Source of the DNA: CAZVNZ01 sp964628515
GTDB lineage: Bacteria > Bacillota > Clostridia > Christensenellales > Christensenellaceae
DNA length: 62,647 nt
Direction of reading: 5' to 3'
NCBI GenBank assembly: GCA_964628515.1
Contig: CAZVNZ010000017.1
Location: forward strand, 1-62,647
Both the position numbers and the translations under genes were made by a program. This document shows positions 26,786 to 36,187 of the stretch, one piece after another. Numbering within the stretch: the first letter of the stretch is position 1; every line of letters starts with the position of its first letter. Under the pieces are notes generated by a model. It did not search any database, was not told the DNA's origin, and saw only the letters and a program-made list of their open reading frames with translations.

Positions 26786-28351
26786 CTAAATAACACCCTG
26801 CCCTAAACCACTACTGTACTGCTTAGGGGTTACTCCCGTTATTTTTTTAAACACCAAACTAAAATAGGTAGGATGGGTAAATCCCACTTTTTCCGAAACC
26901 TCGTAAATTTTGCTTTCCGGATTTTTTAGCAGTATTTCCGCTTGGGTTATTCTAAGCTCGTTTAAATAATCCACAAAGGTTTTGTTGGTTTCTTTTTTTA
27001 TTATCATGCTGATGTAGTTAGAGCTTAAAAATAAATCCTCGCTACATTTTTTTAAGTTAAGATCGCTGTTGGTGTAGCTCTCTTTTAGATAATTTTCTAT
27101 TTTTACGAAGAGTTGCCCTGTGCGTGTACGCATACTGCTTGCACTCCTGCTTAAGTCTCCCAAATACTCTTTTATCCAGTTTTTTGCGTCTTGTGCCGTT
27201 AGAAAACCCTCTGCAATTTCGTCCGCTTCAAAACTTTTGTAATCCCCTAAATTTGCGCTGTTTACAGATTCCACCGTGGTGGAAATACCTATTAAAAGGC
27301 GTAGTATTGCACTTTTTATCTTTTGGCGTGTGCCTTTGTTTATACTTTCAAAAAAGCCGTCTATGTTGGCCTCTAATTCTTCTCTGTCCGCACTCAACAT
27401 TTTTTTGAGTATTGCCTGCTCCCTTTCTATTGGGTAGGTAAAATCGTCCGTTGCCTGTTTGCACACATCTTCAAAAAAGGCTACTCCCGTTTGGGGTATG
27501 GAAAACAGTCTGTCCGCAACGTCGCTTGCCTGTTTGCATAAATCCTCTGTTTTGCACAGCTTTCCCGTAGCAGATACGGAAAAATACACGGTTAAATCTA
27601 TAAAATCCAAAACGTTACGGCTTATTTCGTAGAGTATTTCTTCCGTGGTTTCCCTGTTTGCAAAAATAAGCATTGCCATTTCGTTTTTATGAGTGGTAAA
27701 GGCAAAACCGCATTTTTCGTTAGTTAGAATTTCGTCCGCTATATTTATAATTGCAAATTCCGCCAAGTTGTCTTTGTTGTCCCAAACTTCCATTGCCGTT
27801 AGGTATTTTTGTATAAGCACAAACCGCACCTCTTCATCTTCGCTGCAATTTTGCAAACTGCAAAAGGAGGCTACATCCGCAGTTAGCACACTGCCTTGTT
27901 TTAGCCAAGTATTTATGATGTTTTGCTTTAAAGTGCGGTTGGAAATTATGGGGGCAGGCGGTTTTTTGGTGCGTTCCTCTTTGATTTTATTTAGCTGTGT
28001 TTGCACAATGTTTTGCACGTCCTCTTTTGTTATGGGTTTTAAAATGTAGTCGTCTATACCCGTGCGCAACGCCGTTCTTGCATACTCAAAATCGTGATAC
28101 CCTGTAATTATAACAATTTTTATAAGGGGATATTGTTTTTTGATGATGCTGGCAAACTCAAGACCACTCATGCCCGGCATACAAATATCAAGCAAAATAA
28201 TGTCGGGTGGACTACTTAGCACTTCGTCTAAAGCCTCTAAGCCGTTTTGCGCCTCCGCCACCATTTCCACTTCGTATTCGTTCCAATTTATGCTGTTTTT
28301 TATGCCACGTCTTACGATATTTTCATCATCTACTATTAATACTTTGTACAT
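26786..28351 (-). CDS. YesN-type response regulator with AraC DNA-binding domain
   Basis: This 521-residue regulator has an N-terminal receiver (about 1-120; phosphoacceptor Asp in DIILLDICMPGMSG, invariant Lys in YILKPIT), a long central linker domain, and a C-terminal AraC/XylS double helix-turn-helix (about 415-515; CSEDLFLSSNYISMIIKKET and VSEKVGFTHPTYFSLVFKKI). It is the first gene of the sensor operon. Such regulators bind direct repeats near the -35 box of sugar transport genes, which fits the repeat pair at 23688-23722. Confidence 0.94.
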   Translation of the reverse strand: MYKVLIVDDENIVRRGIKNSINWNEYEVEMVAEAQNGLEALDEVLSSPPDIILLDICMPGMSGLEFASIIKKQYPLIKIVIITGYHDFEYARTALRTGIDDYILKPITKEDVQNIVQTQLNKIKEERTKKPPAPIISNRTLKQNIINTWLKQGSVLTADVASFCSLQNCSEDEEVRFVLIQKYLTAMEVWDNKDNLAEFAIINIADEILTNEKCGFAFTTHKNEMAMLIFANRETTEEILYEISRNVLDFIDLTVYFSVSATGKLCKTEDLCKQASDVADRLFSIPQTGVAFFEDVCKQATDDFTYPIEREQAILKKMLSADREELEANIDGFFESINKGTRQKIKSAILRLLIGISTTVESVNSANLGDYKSFEADEIAEGFLTAQDAKNWIKEYLGDLSRSASSMRTRTGQLFVKIENYLKESYTNSDLNLKKCSEDLFLSSNYISMIIKKETNKTFVDYLNELRITQAEILLKNPESKIYEVSEKVGFTHPTYFSLVFKKITGVTPKQYSSGLGQGVI

Positions 28352-28491
28352 TAAATTTCTACTCTTTTTAATATTTATTGTTTATTATTACAGTATACAT
28401 TCTTTGAGAGGATTTTAGAAGTAAATTATTAATTATTTTATAAATTTCCACCCTCCCCACGAAAATGTTACGAAAAGTTTACAAATTATAG

Positions 28492-28520
28492 TTGACTATT
28501 TTAATAAACGGTGCTAACAT
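28492..28520 (+). promoter_or_regulatory. Promoter of the NlpC/P60 gene
   Basis: TTGACT (28492-28497) and TAACAT (28515-28520) are separated by 17 bp, about 70 bp before the start codon. The -35 matches five of six and the -10 four of six consensus bases. Confidence 0.55.
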
Positions 28521-28588
28521 TGTAATACTTCACTTAAGCGTATAATATCATTGTGTATATTAGTATGAAAAGGTACAAGGAGAGCAAT

Positions 28589-30346
28589 TTGATTAACAAT
28601 TTAAAACCGTTTAAAAAAACAAAAAGAGTATATAAAGGGATTAAAGTTAAAAAAGCATTTAGCGCACGCAGGGCTTTTACAAATAAGCAAAAGTTTACTT
28701 TTGTTACTGCAATAGGCTTATGTGCGGTGCTTATTCCCGTGGCTGTTACCGCTACTACCATTGCCGGTAAAGACAGCTTGCAAGCACAATTAGAGCTAAA
28801 AACCACCGCTCAAAAAAATCCTGTGGTGGAGTCTATCAGACAGTCTAATTTAGAGCAAGGGGGACAAACGGGCAACAACCCAACTGCAAGCGACCAAAAA
28901 ACCTCGGATAATCCCGGAGCATTAGAGGTTGTACCCAACCAAGAAACCCAGGCACAAGGCGTGCTTGAGTCCGCAGACGAGACGACAACCACCCCTAATT
29001 TAACCGAGCAAACAGCAAATTCCACCCCCGACACAACGGCGCAGGCTACTCAAAGGGTGGAGGGTGCTATAACATCCCAAACGGAAAACACACAAACTAT
29101 CCCCACAACACAAGAAGTGCAAGGCGCAAATGTTAGCGAGGCACCAATAACACCGCAAGCAACGGCTACGCCAACCGCAACGCCACAGCAAGAGGAGCCC
29201 ACAGGCGCAACTTTGCAAGGTGCAGAAGCAACACCCATTCCAAGCACAACACCCGTGCAGGAGGGTAACGAGGGTATTTTATCTGCATCACAAATAATGC
29301 AAAATACTGACGCAGGTGCAAACCCACCTGCCATAAACGAAGCACAACCATCATCATCACCAACCCAAAACCCCACAGATGCCTCTGTACAACCACAAGG
29401 CACTATTGGTGGCACACCCCAAAGTATACCATCGCCTACACCATCGCCGGCATTAACACCCGAGCAAGAGCTTGAGGCAAAGGTAGCGCAAATGGTAGCG
29501 GCAGATTTAAAGCCGGAGGCAAACTCCCCATTTGTAGCGGAAATTCAAGCAAAACTTATGGAGCTTGAGTATATGGGAGAGGACGAAACCACAGAGTTTT
29601 ACGGCCCTGTAACCACAAATTCCGTATCTTATTTTCAACGCAAGCACGAGTTGCCCATAACGGGTATTACCGACGAGGCGACTTTAAAAATGTTATTTTC
29701 CCCCGAGGCTAAAAAGTACACGGTATTTTTAGGTGCGGAGGGTATAGATGTAGAAGAACTGCAAAAGCGATTAGACGAGCTTGGCTACTCCGTTAGCGTA
29801 ACCGGCTATTTTGGCACGGAAACGGAATCCGCAGTTAAGTATTTTCAGCGTATGGAGGGGTTAGACCCTGACGGCAACGTAGGCAGTTACACAAGAGAGC
29901 TTTTATACAGCGAAAACGCTCAACGTGCGGTAGAAGCGCCTGCCAAAAGCGAAGGTGCCAAAAAAGGCAATACGGGCAACAGCAGTGCGGACAGAGTTAT
30001 TGAAGTTGCAAAACAATATTTAGGCAAGCCCTACATTTTAGGTGCAAAAGGCCCTAACGCATTTGACTGCTCCGGCTTTGTATATTATGTGCTTAACCAA
30101 AGTGGTTACAGCATTGGCTATATGACATCTGCCGCTTGGGCACAATCGGGCTACCAAACCATAGAGGGTATGGACAACCTAATTAAAGGCGATATTATAT
30201 GCTTTAAAGGGCATGTAGGTATTTATATGGGCAACGGCATAATGATAGACAGCGTACCCAGCGAAAACGGTGTTAGAATTTCTACGGATATTCGTAACAG
30301 CGATTATTGGACTCGTAACTTTAGATATGGTAAGCGGGTGCTGTAA
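28589..30346 (+). CDS. Secreted NlpC/P60 peptidoglycan hydrolase with PG-binding domains
   Basis: This 585-residue cell-wall enzyme probably cleaves peptide bonds in peptidoglycan stems. After a basic N-terminus there is one membrane or signal segment (FVTAIGLCAVLIPVAVTATTIA), then about 240 residues rich in Thr, Pro, Gln and Ala that act as a wall-spanning linker. Two PG-binding-1 domains follow (ISYFQRKHELPITGITDE-like and AVKYFQRMEGLDPDGN units) and a C-terminal NlpC/P60 domain. The catalytic Cys is in NAFDCSGF (residue 494) and the His in KGHVGIYMG (residue 542). I chose TTG 28589 because AAGGAG sits six bases upstream; ATG at 28553 or 28565 has no site. Confidence 0.92.
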   Translation: MINNLKPFKKTKRVYKGIKVKKAFSARRAFTNKQKFTFVTAIGLCAVLIPVAVTATTIAGKDSLQAQLELKTTAQKNPVVESIRQSNLEQGGQTGNNPTASDQKTSDNPGALEVVPNQETQAQGVLESADETTTTPNLTEQTANSTPDTTAQATQRVEGAITSQTENTQTIPTTQEVQGANVSEAPITPQATATPTATPQQEEPTGATLQGAEATPIPSTTPVQEGNEGILSASQIMQNTDAGANPPAINEAQPSSSPTQNPTDASVQPQGTIGGTPQSIPSPTPSPALTPEQELEAKVAQMVAADLKPEANSPFVAEIQAKLMELEYMGEDETTEFYGPVTTNSVSYFQRKHELPITGITDEATLKMLFSPEAKKYTVFLGAEGIDVEELQKRLDELGYSVSVTGYFGTETESAVKYFQRMEGLDPDGNVGSYTRELLYSENAQRAVEAPAKSEGAKKGNTGNSSADRVIEVAKQYLGKPYILGAKGPNAFDCSGFVYYVLNQSGYSIGYMTSAAWAQSGYQTIEGMDNLIKGDIICFKGHVGIYMGNGIMIDSVPSENGVRISTDIRNSDYWTRNFRYGKRVL

Positions 30347-30450
30347 GATTTTAGTGGGTAGTGGGTAGTGATTCTTTTCCTTTTTTCAAAAAGAAAAGAA
30401 GTCAGCTAAAAACTACTTAAGTTATTATAAAATTTTAGGAGGAAAAAAAG

Positions 30451-30849
30451 ATGGCAAAACTTGAAGGTTTGGCGCACATAGGACTTTTTGTAAAAGACTT
30501 AGAGGTAACAAAAAAATTCTACACGGAGATGCTGGATTTTGAGATAATTAACGAGTGTACTCTCCCCGACCCAAAGGGCACCACAAAAATAGCATTTATG
30601 AAAAGCGGTGGCTTGGTGGTAGAGGGCGTACAGTTTCCCGAGCATCAAAAGCGCACAGACGGTGTGTTTGACCACTTAGCAATAGCGGTTGAGGATATTG
30701 AGGCAGTACGGGCAATGCTTGAAAAACGTGGGATAGTGTTTGAGGAAAAGGATATTACCCACGCACCAAACGTAATGCACAACGGCGCAAAATGGATACT
30801 CTTTAGAGGCCCGGATGGTGAGCATTTAGAAATTACCGAGCTTTTATGA
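30451..30849 (+). CDS. VOC-family (glyoxalase/bleomycin-resistance fold) protein
   Basis: This 132-residue cytoplasmic protein has the paired beta-alpha-beta-beta-beta modules of the vicinal-oxygen-chelate fold. It starts GLAHIGLFVKDLEVTKKFYTE, with the second module at FDHLAIAVEDIEAVRAML and the end at FRGPDGEHLEITELL. Metal-ligand candidates are His in AHIG, Glu in VVEGVQF, His in FDHLAI and Glu in HLEITE, so a metal-dependent lyase or dioxygenase is possible. The substrate is unknown. AGGAGG lies seven to eight bases before the ATG, and a terminator follows. Confidence 0.9.
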   Translation: MAKLEGLAHIGLFVKDLEVTKKFYTEMLDFEIINECTLPDPKGTTKIAFMKSGGLVVEGVQFPEHQKRTDGVFDHLAIAVEDIEAVRAMLEKRGIVFEEKDITHAPNVMHNGAKWILFRGPDGEHLEITELL

Positions 30850-30891
30850 TAGGTTAGTTTTTGGATTTTGAATTTTTAGATTTTAGATTAA

Positions 30892-30919
30892 GGGAGTCGC
30901 TTTTGGCGGCTCTTTTTTA
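30892..30919 (+). terminator. Terminator after the VOC gene
   Basis: The stem GAGTCGC/GCGGCTC has a short T-rich loop and is followed by six T residues. Confidence 0.8.
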
Positions 30920-30940
30920 TTCTAATCTCTAGAACCCCAT

Positions 30941-30976
30941 AAAAAAGGAAGCCACAGCCAAAAAACCGTAGCTCCC
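30941..30976 (-). terminator. Terminator of the aquaporin gene
   Basis: On the minus strand GGGAGCTACGG pairs with CTGTGGCTTCC (with G-U pairs) and is followed by six T residues. Confidence 0.7.
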
Positions 30977-31016
30977 AATATTTTTTATTTCTGCAAACTA
31001 ACGCTTTGCAATAAAA

Positions 31017-31787
31017 TTACTCTGCAATCTGCTCTGCTTTTTCTTCTATTTGCTCCGCTTGCTCTTCTATTTCCGCAACTTCGTCTGTCGCTACGTTTTT
31101 GGCACTGTTAAAGCCCTTCCACGTAAATGCGGCGATGGCTGCACCCACAAGTGGCGCTACTATAAACAACCAAACCTGCTCAAGTGCCAAACCGCCTACA
31201 AACAAGGCAGGACCAAAACTTCTTGCCGGGTTTACGGATGTGCCTGTAAGTGCTATACCTAAAATATGCACAAATGCTAAGGTTAAACCTATAACTATGC
31301 CGGCAACCGAGCCCATTTTTTCCGAAGATGTTACGCCTAATATGGTCAGCACAAATACAAATGTCAGTATAACCTCTACCACAAATGCTCCGCCCATACT
31401 TAAGTTAATGGCAGATGCACTCTCGTAGCCGTTTTGCCCAAGACCTGTAACAGCCACACCTGCTTGTGCGTATCCGCTTTGCATCACAATAAAGAAAATA
31501 ATAGCAGCCGCCAATATTGCTCCGATAAACTGGAACACTACATAGCCTAAGAAATCTTTACCGCTTATTTTTTTGTTAATAAGCATTGCAAGGGAAACCG
31601 CAGGGTTGATATGACATCCGGAAATGCCACCGATAAAATACGCCATAGCCACTATGGATAAACCAAATGCCATAGCTATGCCCAAAATACCCAGAGGTCC
31701 GCCGATTCCGCCTGTTAAAGCGGCAGATCCGCAACCGAAGAGTACAAGGACAAAAGTACCAATTAATTCTGCAAAATATTTTTTCAT
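31017..31787 (-). CDS. aqpZ: Aquaporin (AqpZ-like water channel)
   Basis: This 256-residue MIP-family channel has six membrane spans. Both half-helix NPA boxes are present, GCHINPAVSLAML (about residue 60) and GTSVNPARSFGPAL (about residue 185). His in FVHILGIAL and Arg after the second NPA match the narrow filter of water-selective AqpZ rather than glycerol facilitators. The tail (last 25 residues, AEIEEQAEQIEEKAEQIAE) is an unusual charged heptad-like coiled coil, absent from typical AqpZ. The gene has its own terminator and GGAGG site. Confidence 0.92.
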   Translation of the reverse strand: MKKYFAELIGTFVLVLFGCGSAALTGGIGGPLGILGIAMAFGLSIVAMAYFIGGISGCHINPAVSLAMLINKKISGKDFLGYVVFQFIGAILAAAIIFFIVMQSGYAQAGVAVTGLGQNGYESASAINLSMGGAFVVEVILTFVFVLTILGVTSSEKMGSVAGIVIGLTLAFVHILGIALTGTSVNPARSFGPALFVGGLALEQVWLFIVAPLVGAAIAAFTWKGFNSAKNVATDEVAEIEEQAEQIEEKAEQIAE

Positions 31788-32080
31788 AAAATACCTCCAC
31801 TAAATAAATTTGAATAATTTCTTATGGTACAATATAAATACATACATAATAAACATTAGTTTAAAATATATTCCTTTATATTTTACTACAAATGTTATAT
31901 AATGTAAAATATAAATAGTTATTCTTAATAACAAGTAGATTTTATAATTTTGGAGTGCGGTATTCAACGGTTTTACTAAAGCTTATTGCTTTTTACCGAT
32001 ATATAAGTAGAGTATGCTTTTTGAGGTATGATAATATAAGTTTGTATGTAATTAGACTAAAATTGAAGTGAGGAAATTTA

Positions 32081-32809
32081 GTGAAATTTGCTATTGTTGA
32101 TGATGTTAGAGAGGACAGCCAAAAGCTTAACAACTACTTAGGAACCTATTTTGATGACAAATCTATTAAATACGAAACAGAGGTATTTAAGTGTGGCGAG
32201 GAGTTACTCGAACACTTTGAGTGCGGAAAATACTTTGTAGTTTTTTTAGATATTTATATGTCGGGAATTACAGGTATGGACACTGCGGAAAAAATTCGAG
32301 AAACAGATAAAAACTGCATTATAATTTTTACTACAAAAAGTAGCGAGTATGCCGTAAAAAGTTATAGAGTTCGTGCTTTCGATTACATACAAAAGCCCTA
32401 CGATTACTCCTTTTTTTGCGAAGTTATGGACAACTGCATAAACGAGAAGGCACAAAGCATCAAATATATAGAGCTTAAAGAGGGCAGAACACTACAAAAA
32501 ATCATGCTTAAAGAAATAATTTATACCGATTATTCCAATCATTATATTTATATACACACTCCCACACGTACCGTTAAAAGCTATATGTCTTTTGCGGAGT
32601 TTTCCCCAATGTTGCTTGCCTATCCTAAATTTGTGTGCTGTTACAGAAACTGCATAATAAATATGGACGAAGTAGCTACTATCAAAGGCAAAGACTTTGA
32701 AATGACAAACGGGGAGTACGTACCCATTAAAAAAGAATGGTTTAAAGAAATTAAACAAAGATATGCCGATTATGTGTTTGAAAAAATGGAAAAAACCGGC
32801 ATATATTAA
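32081..32809 (+). CDS. LytTR-family response regulator
   Basis: This 242-residue regulator has a receiver domain (about 1-120; acidic pair at the start FAIVDDVRED, phosphoacceptor Asp in VVFLDIYMSG, Lys in YIQKPYD) and a C-terminal LytTR DNA-binding domain (about 130-235; IIYTDYSNHYIYIHT, FVCCYRNCIINMDEV). LytTR proteins bind pairs of short direct repeats and often control secreted or envelope functions. The start is GTG at 32081, with GAGG upstream. No kinase gene is beside it, so it is an orphan within the window. The c-di-GMP genes that follow begin 277 bp downstream with their own promoter. Confidence 0.93.
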   Translation: MKFAIVDDVREDSQKLNNYLGTYFDDKSIKYETEVFKCGEELLEHFECGKYFVVFLDIYMSGITGMDTAEKIRETDKNCIIIFTTKSSEYAVKSYRVRAFDYIQKPYDYSFFCEVMDNCINEKAQSIKYIELKEGRTLQKIMLKEIIYTDYSNHYIYIHTPTRTVKSYMSFAEFSPMLLAYPKFVCCYRNCIINMDEVATIKGKDFEMTNGEYVPIKKEWFKEIKQRYADYVFEKMEKTGIY

Positions 32810-32988
32810 TTGCTTTTAATAAAATTTCACATTTGATTTATTTTGCAACAGTTTTTAGTAATTGTTGCAATTTTGTTTTACAACCCCCTTTTTTTCTTTT
32901 CTGTCAAATATTTGTAAACAAAAAGTCAAAATTAGGTTTAATTTAGCAAAAATCGCTCTAAAAATTAGGACTTTTTCAGTCTTTTTGC

Positions 32989-33017
32989 TTGTTTTACGGT
33001 AAAATTATTGGTATAAT
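32989..33017 (+). promoter_or_regulatory. Promoter of the FIST-EAL gene
   Basis: TTGTTT (32989-32994), 17 bp, then TATAAT (33012-33017), about 70 bp before the ATG. The spacer upstream (32810-32988) has no gene. Confidence 0.55.
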
Positions 33018-33086
33018 ATACTAAATATTGTAAAAATGGGGATTGATTTTACAAGGGACAAATTTTAGTGACAGACGAGGTAGGCA

Positions 33087-35603
33087 ATGAAATCAATCGC
33101 TATTTTATATGATGATTCTAAAGAAATACTGAGCCTTTTACAAGAAGGTGTGCTAAAGGCAGAAAAGCCGTATTTTGTAAAAATTTACACCGCCGATATG
33201 GATAAAACACAAGCGGTATGTACCGCAAAGGAAATTAAGGGGTTATTTAAAAATGCCATACTCCTTGGTTGCTCTACAAGCGGTGTAATATATAACGGCG
33301 AGCAATACCAAAAAACCCTAATAATTTTCGAAGAGTTTAAAAAAACCTCCATAAAAGCCGCAATCTTTAAATGGGAAAATAAAACGGCAAAAGAGGTTGC
33401 GCAGGATGTAAACAGCATAGCGGAAAAGGAAAACACACGGCTTATGCACCTGTTTTTCGGCAACCATTACTACGATGTTCACGGTTTTGTGGACGAGTTT
33501 AATAAAATTAATACTTCCACAAAAATTGTGGGGGGTATTGCCGGAGATATTTTAGAAAAAGATATTGTAGGTTACGTATTTACAGAAGAAGAAGTGGTGG
33601 AAAATGCCGTAGCAGTAGGGGCATACACAGGAGAAATAAGCGTTTTTAACGAGGTAAACATTGCCCACGAGCCTATAAGCCCAAAGTACGAGCTTACGGA
33701 AATTGTAGGCTGTAACTGGGTTAGCGTAAACGGCGTAGAGGCTAACGAATGGATAAGACAGCAGTTAGGCATAGACACCCTAAAAGAATATACAGACTGG
33801 CAACTTATTGCGGACAACGATGTTATGGTGCGGTTTCCTATGGTGCTTGAAGGGCATAACGGTGCAAGCAGATTTTTAAAGTACGACAACAGCACAAAAT
33901 GCGTAACTCAGTATTTTAGCAGTATTCCTGTGGGCACTCAGTTTCGTATAGGCTATGTAAGCCCTTCGGAGTGCGTTAAAGAAAGCCTGAGAATTTCCGG
34001 AGAAATAAGAGAGCACCCAATAGAATCTCTGTTTAGCTACTCTTGCATATTTAGAAAGATGTATCTTAACAACTGCGCAAAGTGGGAGCTTAGCCCCTAC
34101 AAACAATTTGGCATACACGGTGCGTTTATGATGGGCGAAATCTCAAACGTGGACGGCACTAACCAGTTTTTAAACGGCTCTTGCTGTATTTTAGGCTTGG
34201 CGGAAAACAAAAACTACATAAGGCCGGATACGGACGTGTTTGAAGAACTGCAAAAAATAAACGACGATACCAAAGACCTACTAAACATGGTGCTAAAAAA
34301 ACAAAGCGAAAACGTTAATAAATATAACGAGGAGCTTTTAGATAAACTGATTTCTCAACAACAGTATTCCACAGACCATATCTACACGGATTTTAATACG
34401 GGTATGGATAACTACCTAAAGTACAAAAAAGACGTTAAGGCTTTGGAATTTGACAAAATTTGTATGATAAAAATACAAAATGCGGAGGAATTGGTAACTC
34501 ACGTTGGGCAGGAAGAATACATAGGCATTGTTAAAAGTGCAATAAGGCAGTTTAAACGGGGTATAGAAAGGTTTATAGATGTGGATTTGCTTTCCTACTA
34601 CGTGTTTAGCGATAATACCTTTCTGATTTCCGCAAATATGCAGGTAAGCAACGAGCTTTTTTTGCAAATTACAAATAAGCTTTATGAAAAGTTTAGGTTT
34701 ATTAAGTACGAAAAACTCCACGAGGTACTTGTAAACAGAATGGTTTGCGTGGTTAATCAAGAAAGCAGTAAACTTATAGATATTGCCCTAAACGCCTTCC
34801 AAGCCAATAAAAATTTGCATATGCCCTACCTTGTTTGCGACTCGGCTCAACATGAATTTGCGGTGCAAGACGAGTTTAATATAATAGGTGTAATAAACAG
34901 AGCTTTGGATAACGACGGTATTGTCCCCTATTTTCAAGGAATATTTGACAACATCGAAAAAAAGATAATTAAGTACGAGGCGCTTATGCGTATAGAAGAT
35001 GTGGACGGAAAGGTGTACATACCCGGCGATTTTATGGCGATAGCCAAGAAATACAGCCTGTACCCTCACTTAAGCAAGATCATCATAAATAAAGTATTCG
35101 ATATGTTTGAGGGCAGAAATGAGACGGTGTCCGTTAATTTTTCCGCCTACGACATAAGCTCAAAGGAAATTAGAGATATGGTGTTTGGCAGGCTGGAAAA
35201 AATGCAAGACCCTTCCAACTTTGTACTGGAAATTTTAGAGGACGAGGAGTTTAGAGATACGCAAATGCTGGTGGATTTTGCAAAACGGGCAAAGGACGCA
35301 GGGGTTAAAATAGCTATTGACGATTTTGGCTCGGGCTACTCCAATCTGCTGGAAATTGCAAGCATCAGCCCCGACTATATAAAAGTGGACGGCGGAATTA
35401 TACGAAACCTTCAAGAAAGCGAGCAAAGCCGTAAAATTTTAGATATAATAGTGTTTTTAGGAGAGCACTTCGATACGGAAATTGTGGCGGAATTTGTAGA
35501 AAACGAGGAAATACAAGCCCAGGTGGCAAACAAACACATAAGGTATTCTCAAGGGTACTACTTTGCACGACCGTTGCCCTTTGAGAAATTAGAGCTAACA
35601 TAA
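33087..35603 (+). CDS. FIST-domain sensor with degenerate GGDEF and EAL phosphodiesterase
   Basis: This 838-residue cytoplasmic protein joins a FIST-N/FIST-C small-ligand sensor (about 1-390; AILLGCSTSGVIYNGE, GIHGAFMMGEI) to a divergent GGDEF-like fold lacking the active motif (about 430-570), and to a C-terminal EAL domain (about 600-838). The EAL domain keeps catalytic residues: EAL in KYEALMR, Asn in VSVNFSA, Glu in VLEILEDEE, the DDFGSGYSN pair of Asp and the final QGYYFARP. It should hydrolyse cyclic-di-GMP in response to a ligand, perhaps an amino acid as proposed for FIST domains. It heads a run of four c-di-GMP-type genes on the same strand. Confidence 0.92.
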   Translation: MKSIAILYDDSKEILSLLQEGVLKAEKPYFVKIYTADMDKTQAVCTAKEIKGLFKNAILLGCSTSGVIYNGEQYQKTLIIFEEFKKTSIKAAIFKWENKTAKEVAQDVNSIAEKENTRLMHLFFGNHYYDVHGFVDEFNKINTSTKIVGGIAGDILEKDIVGYVFTEEEVVENAVAVGAYTGEISVFNEVNIAHEPISPKYELTEIVGCNWVSVNGVEANEWIRQQLGIDTLKEYTDWQLIADNDVMVRFPMVLEGHNGASRFLKYDNSTKCVTQYFSSIPVGTQFRIGYVSPSECVKESLRISGEIREHPIESLFSYSCIFRKMYLNNCAKWELSPYKQFGIHGAFMMGEISNVDGTNQFLNGSCCILGLAENKNYIRPDTDVFEELQKINDDTKDLLNMVLKKQSENVNKYNEELLDKLISQQQYSTDHIYTDFNTGMDNYLKYKKDVKALEFDKICMIKIQNAEELVTHVGQEEYIGIVKSAIRQFKRGIERFIDVDLLSYYVFSDNTFLISANMQVSNELFLQITNKLYEKFRFIKYEKLHEVLVNRMVCVVNQESSKLIDIALNAFQANKNLHMPYLVCDSAQHEFAVQDEFNIIGVINRALDNDGIVPYFQGIFDNIEKKIIKYEALMRIEDVDGKVYIPGDFMAIAKKYSLYPHLSKIIINKVFDMFEGRNETVSVNFSAYDISSKEIRDMVFGRLEKMQDPSNFVLEILEDEEFRDTQMLVDFAKRAKDAGVKIAIDDFGSGYSNLLEIASISPDYIKVDGGIIRNLQESEQSRKILDIIVFLGEHFDTEIVAEFVENEEIQAQVANKHIRYSQGYYFARPLPFEKLELT

Positions 35604-35632
35604 ATAATAAACAATAATAAGGGAGAGGGATT

Positions 35633-36166
35633 ATGTTTAAATTATTTGACGAGACTGATGAAAATCAGTTTTCTTGGGAATCTATCGGAGATATTACCGA
35701 AGGCAGACGAAATTTGGGGTTGGAGATGCCTGTATTTGTGTATAGGCTTTTTCAATTTACTATTAAGGATGCACTTTCCAAAAAGTATGGCAACGAGGAA
35801 ACCATAGAGATATTCAGAAAAGCAGGGGAGCTTGCAGGCATAGAGTTTGCAAACCATATGTTAGATTTAACCCTTGAATTTAACGATTTTGTGGCGTCTT
35901 TACAAAAACTTTTAGAGGAAAGCAAAATAGGTATTTTACGAATAGAAGAATTTGACGCAAATACAGGGCAAGCGGTACTCACCGTAAGTGAGGATTTAGA
36001 TTGCTCCGGACTGCCGGTAACGGGAGAGACTGTATGCAACTACGACGAAGGTTTTCTTGCAGGGGTGCTTAAAGCCTACACCAAGCAAAGCTATATTGTA
36101 ACAGAGGTGGATTGCTGGGCGACAGGCTCGAGGGTGTGCAGATTTGAGGCAAGGGTACAGGGCTAA
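35633..36166 (+). CDS. V4R (4-vinyl reductase) domain protein
   Basis: This 177-residue single-domain protein has the V4R signature in its second half: EDLDCSGLPVTGETVCNYDEG followed by VTEVDCWATGSRVCRFEARV, with four spaced Cys residues that probably bind a metal. V4R domains sense small hydrophobic molecules or redox state and are related to the heme-NO-binding fold. The first part (WESIGDITEGRRNLGLEMPV) is helical. It is encoded 29 bp after FIST-EAL and 21 bp before a diguanylate cyclase, so it probably acts as a sensor partner for these enzymes (inference). Confidence 0.85.
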   Translation: MFKLFDETDENQFSWESIGDITEGRRNLGLEMPVFVYRLFQFTIKDALSKKYGNEETIEIFRKAGELAGIEFANHMLDLTLEFNDFVASLQKLLEESKIGILRIEEFDANTGQAVLTVSEDLDCSGLPVTGETVCNYDEGFLAGVLKAYTKQSYIVTEVDCWATGSRVCRFEARVQG

Positions 36167-36187
36167 AATAGTAAAAAGGTGGTAAAT

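Noticed and set aside
29050..29415. Minus-strand open frame opposite the Thr/Pro-rich linker of the NlpC/P60 gene
   Set aside because: It is an antisense shadow of repetitive Thr/Pro/Gln codons, with no start site.
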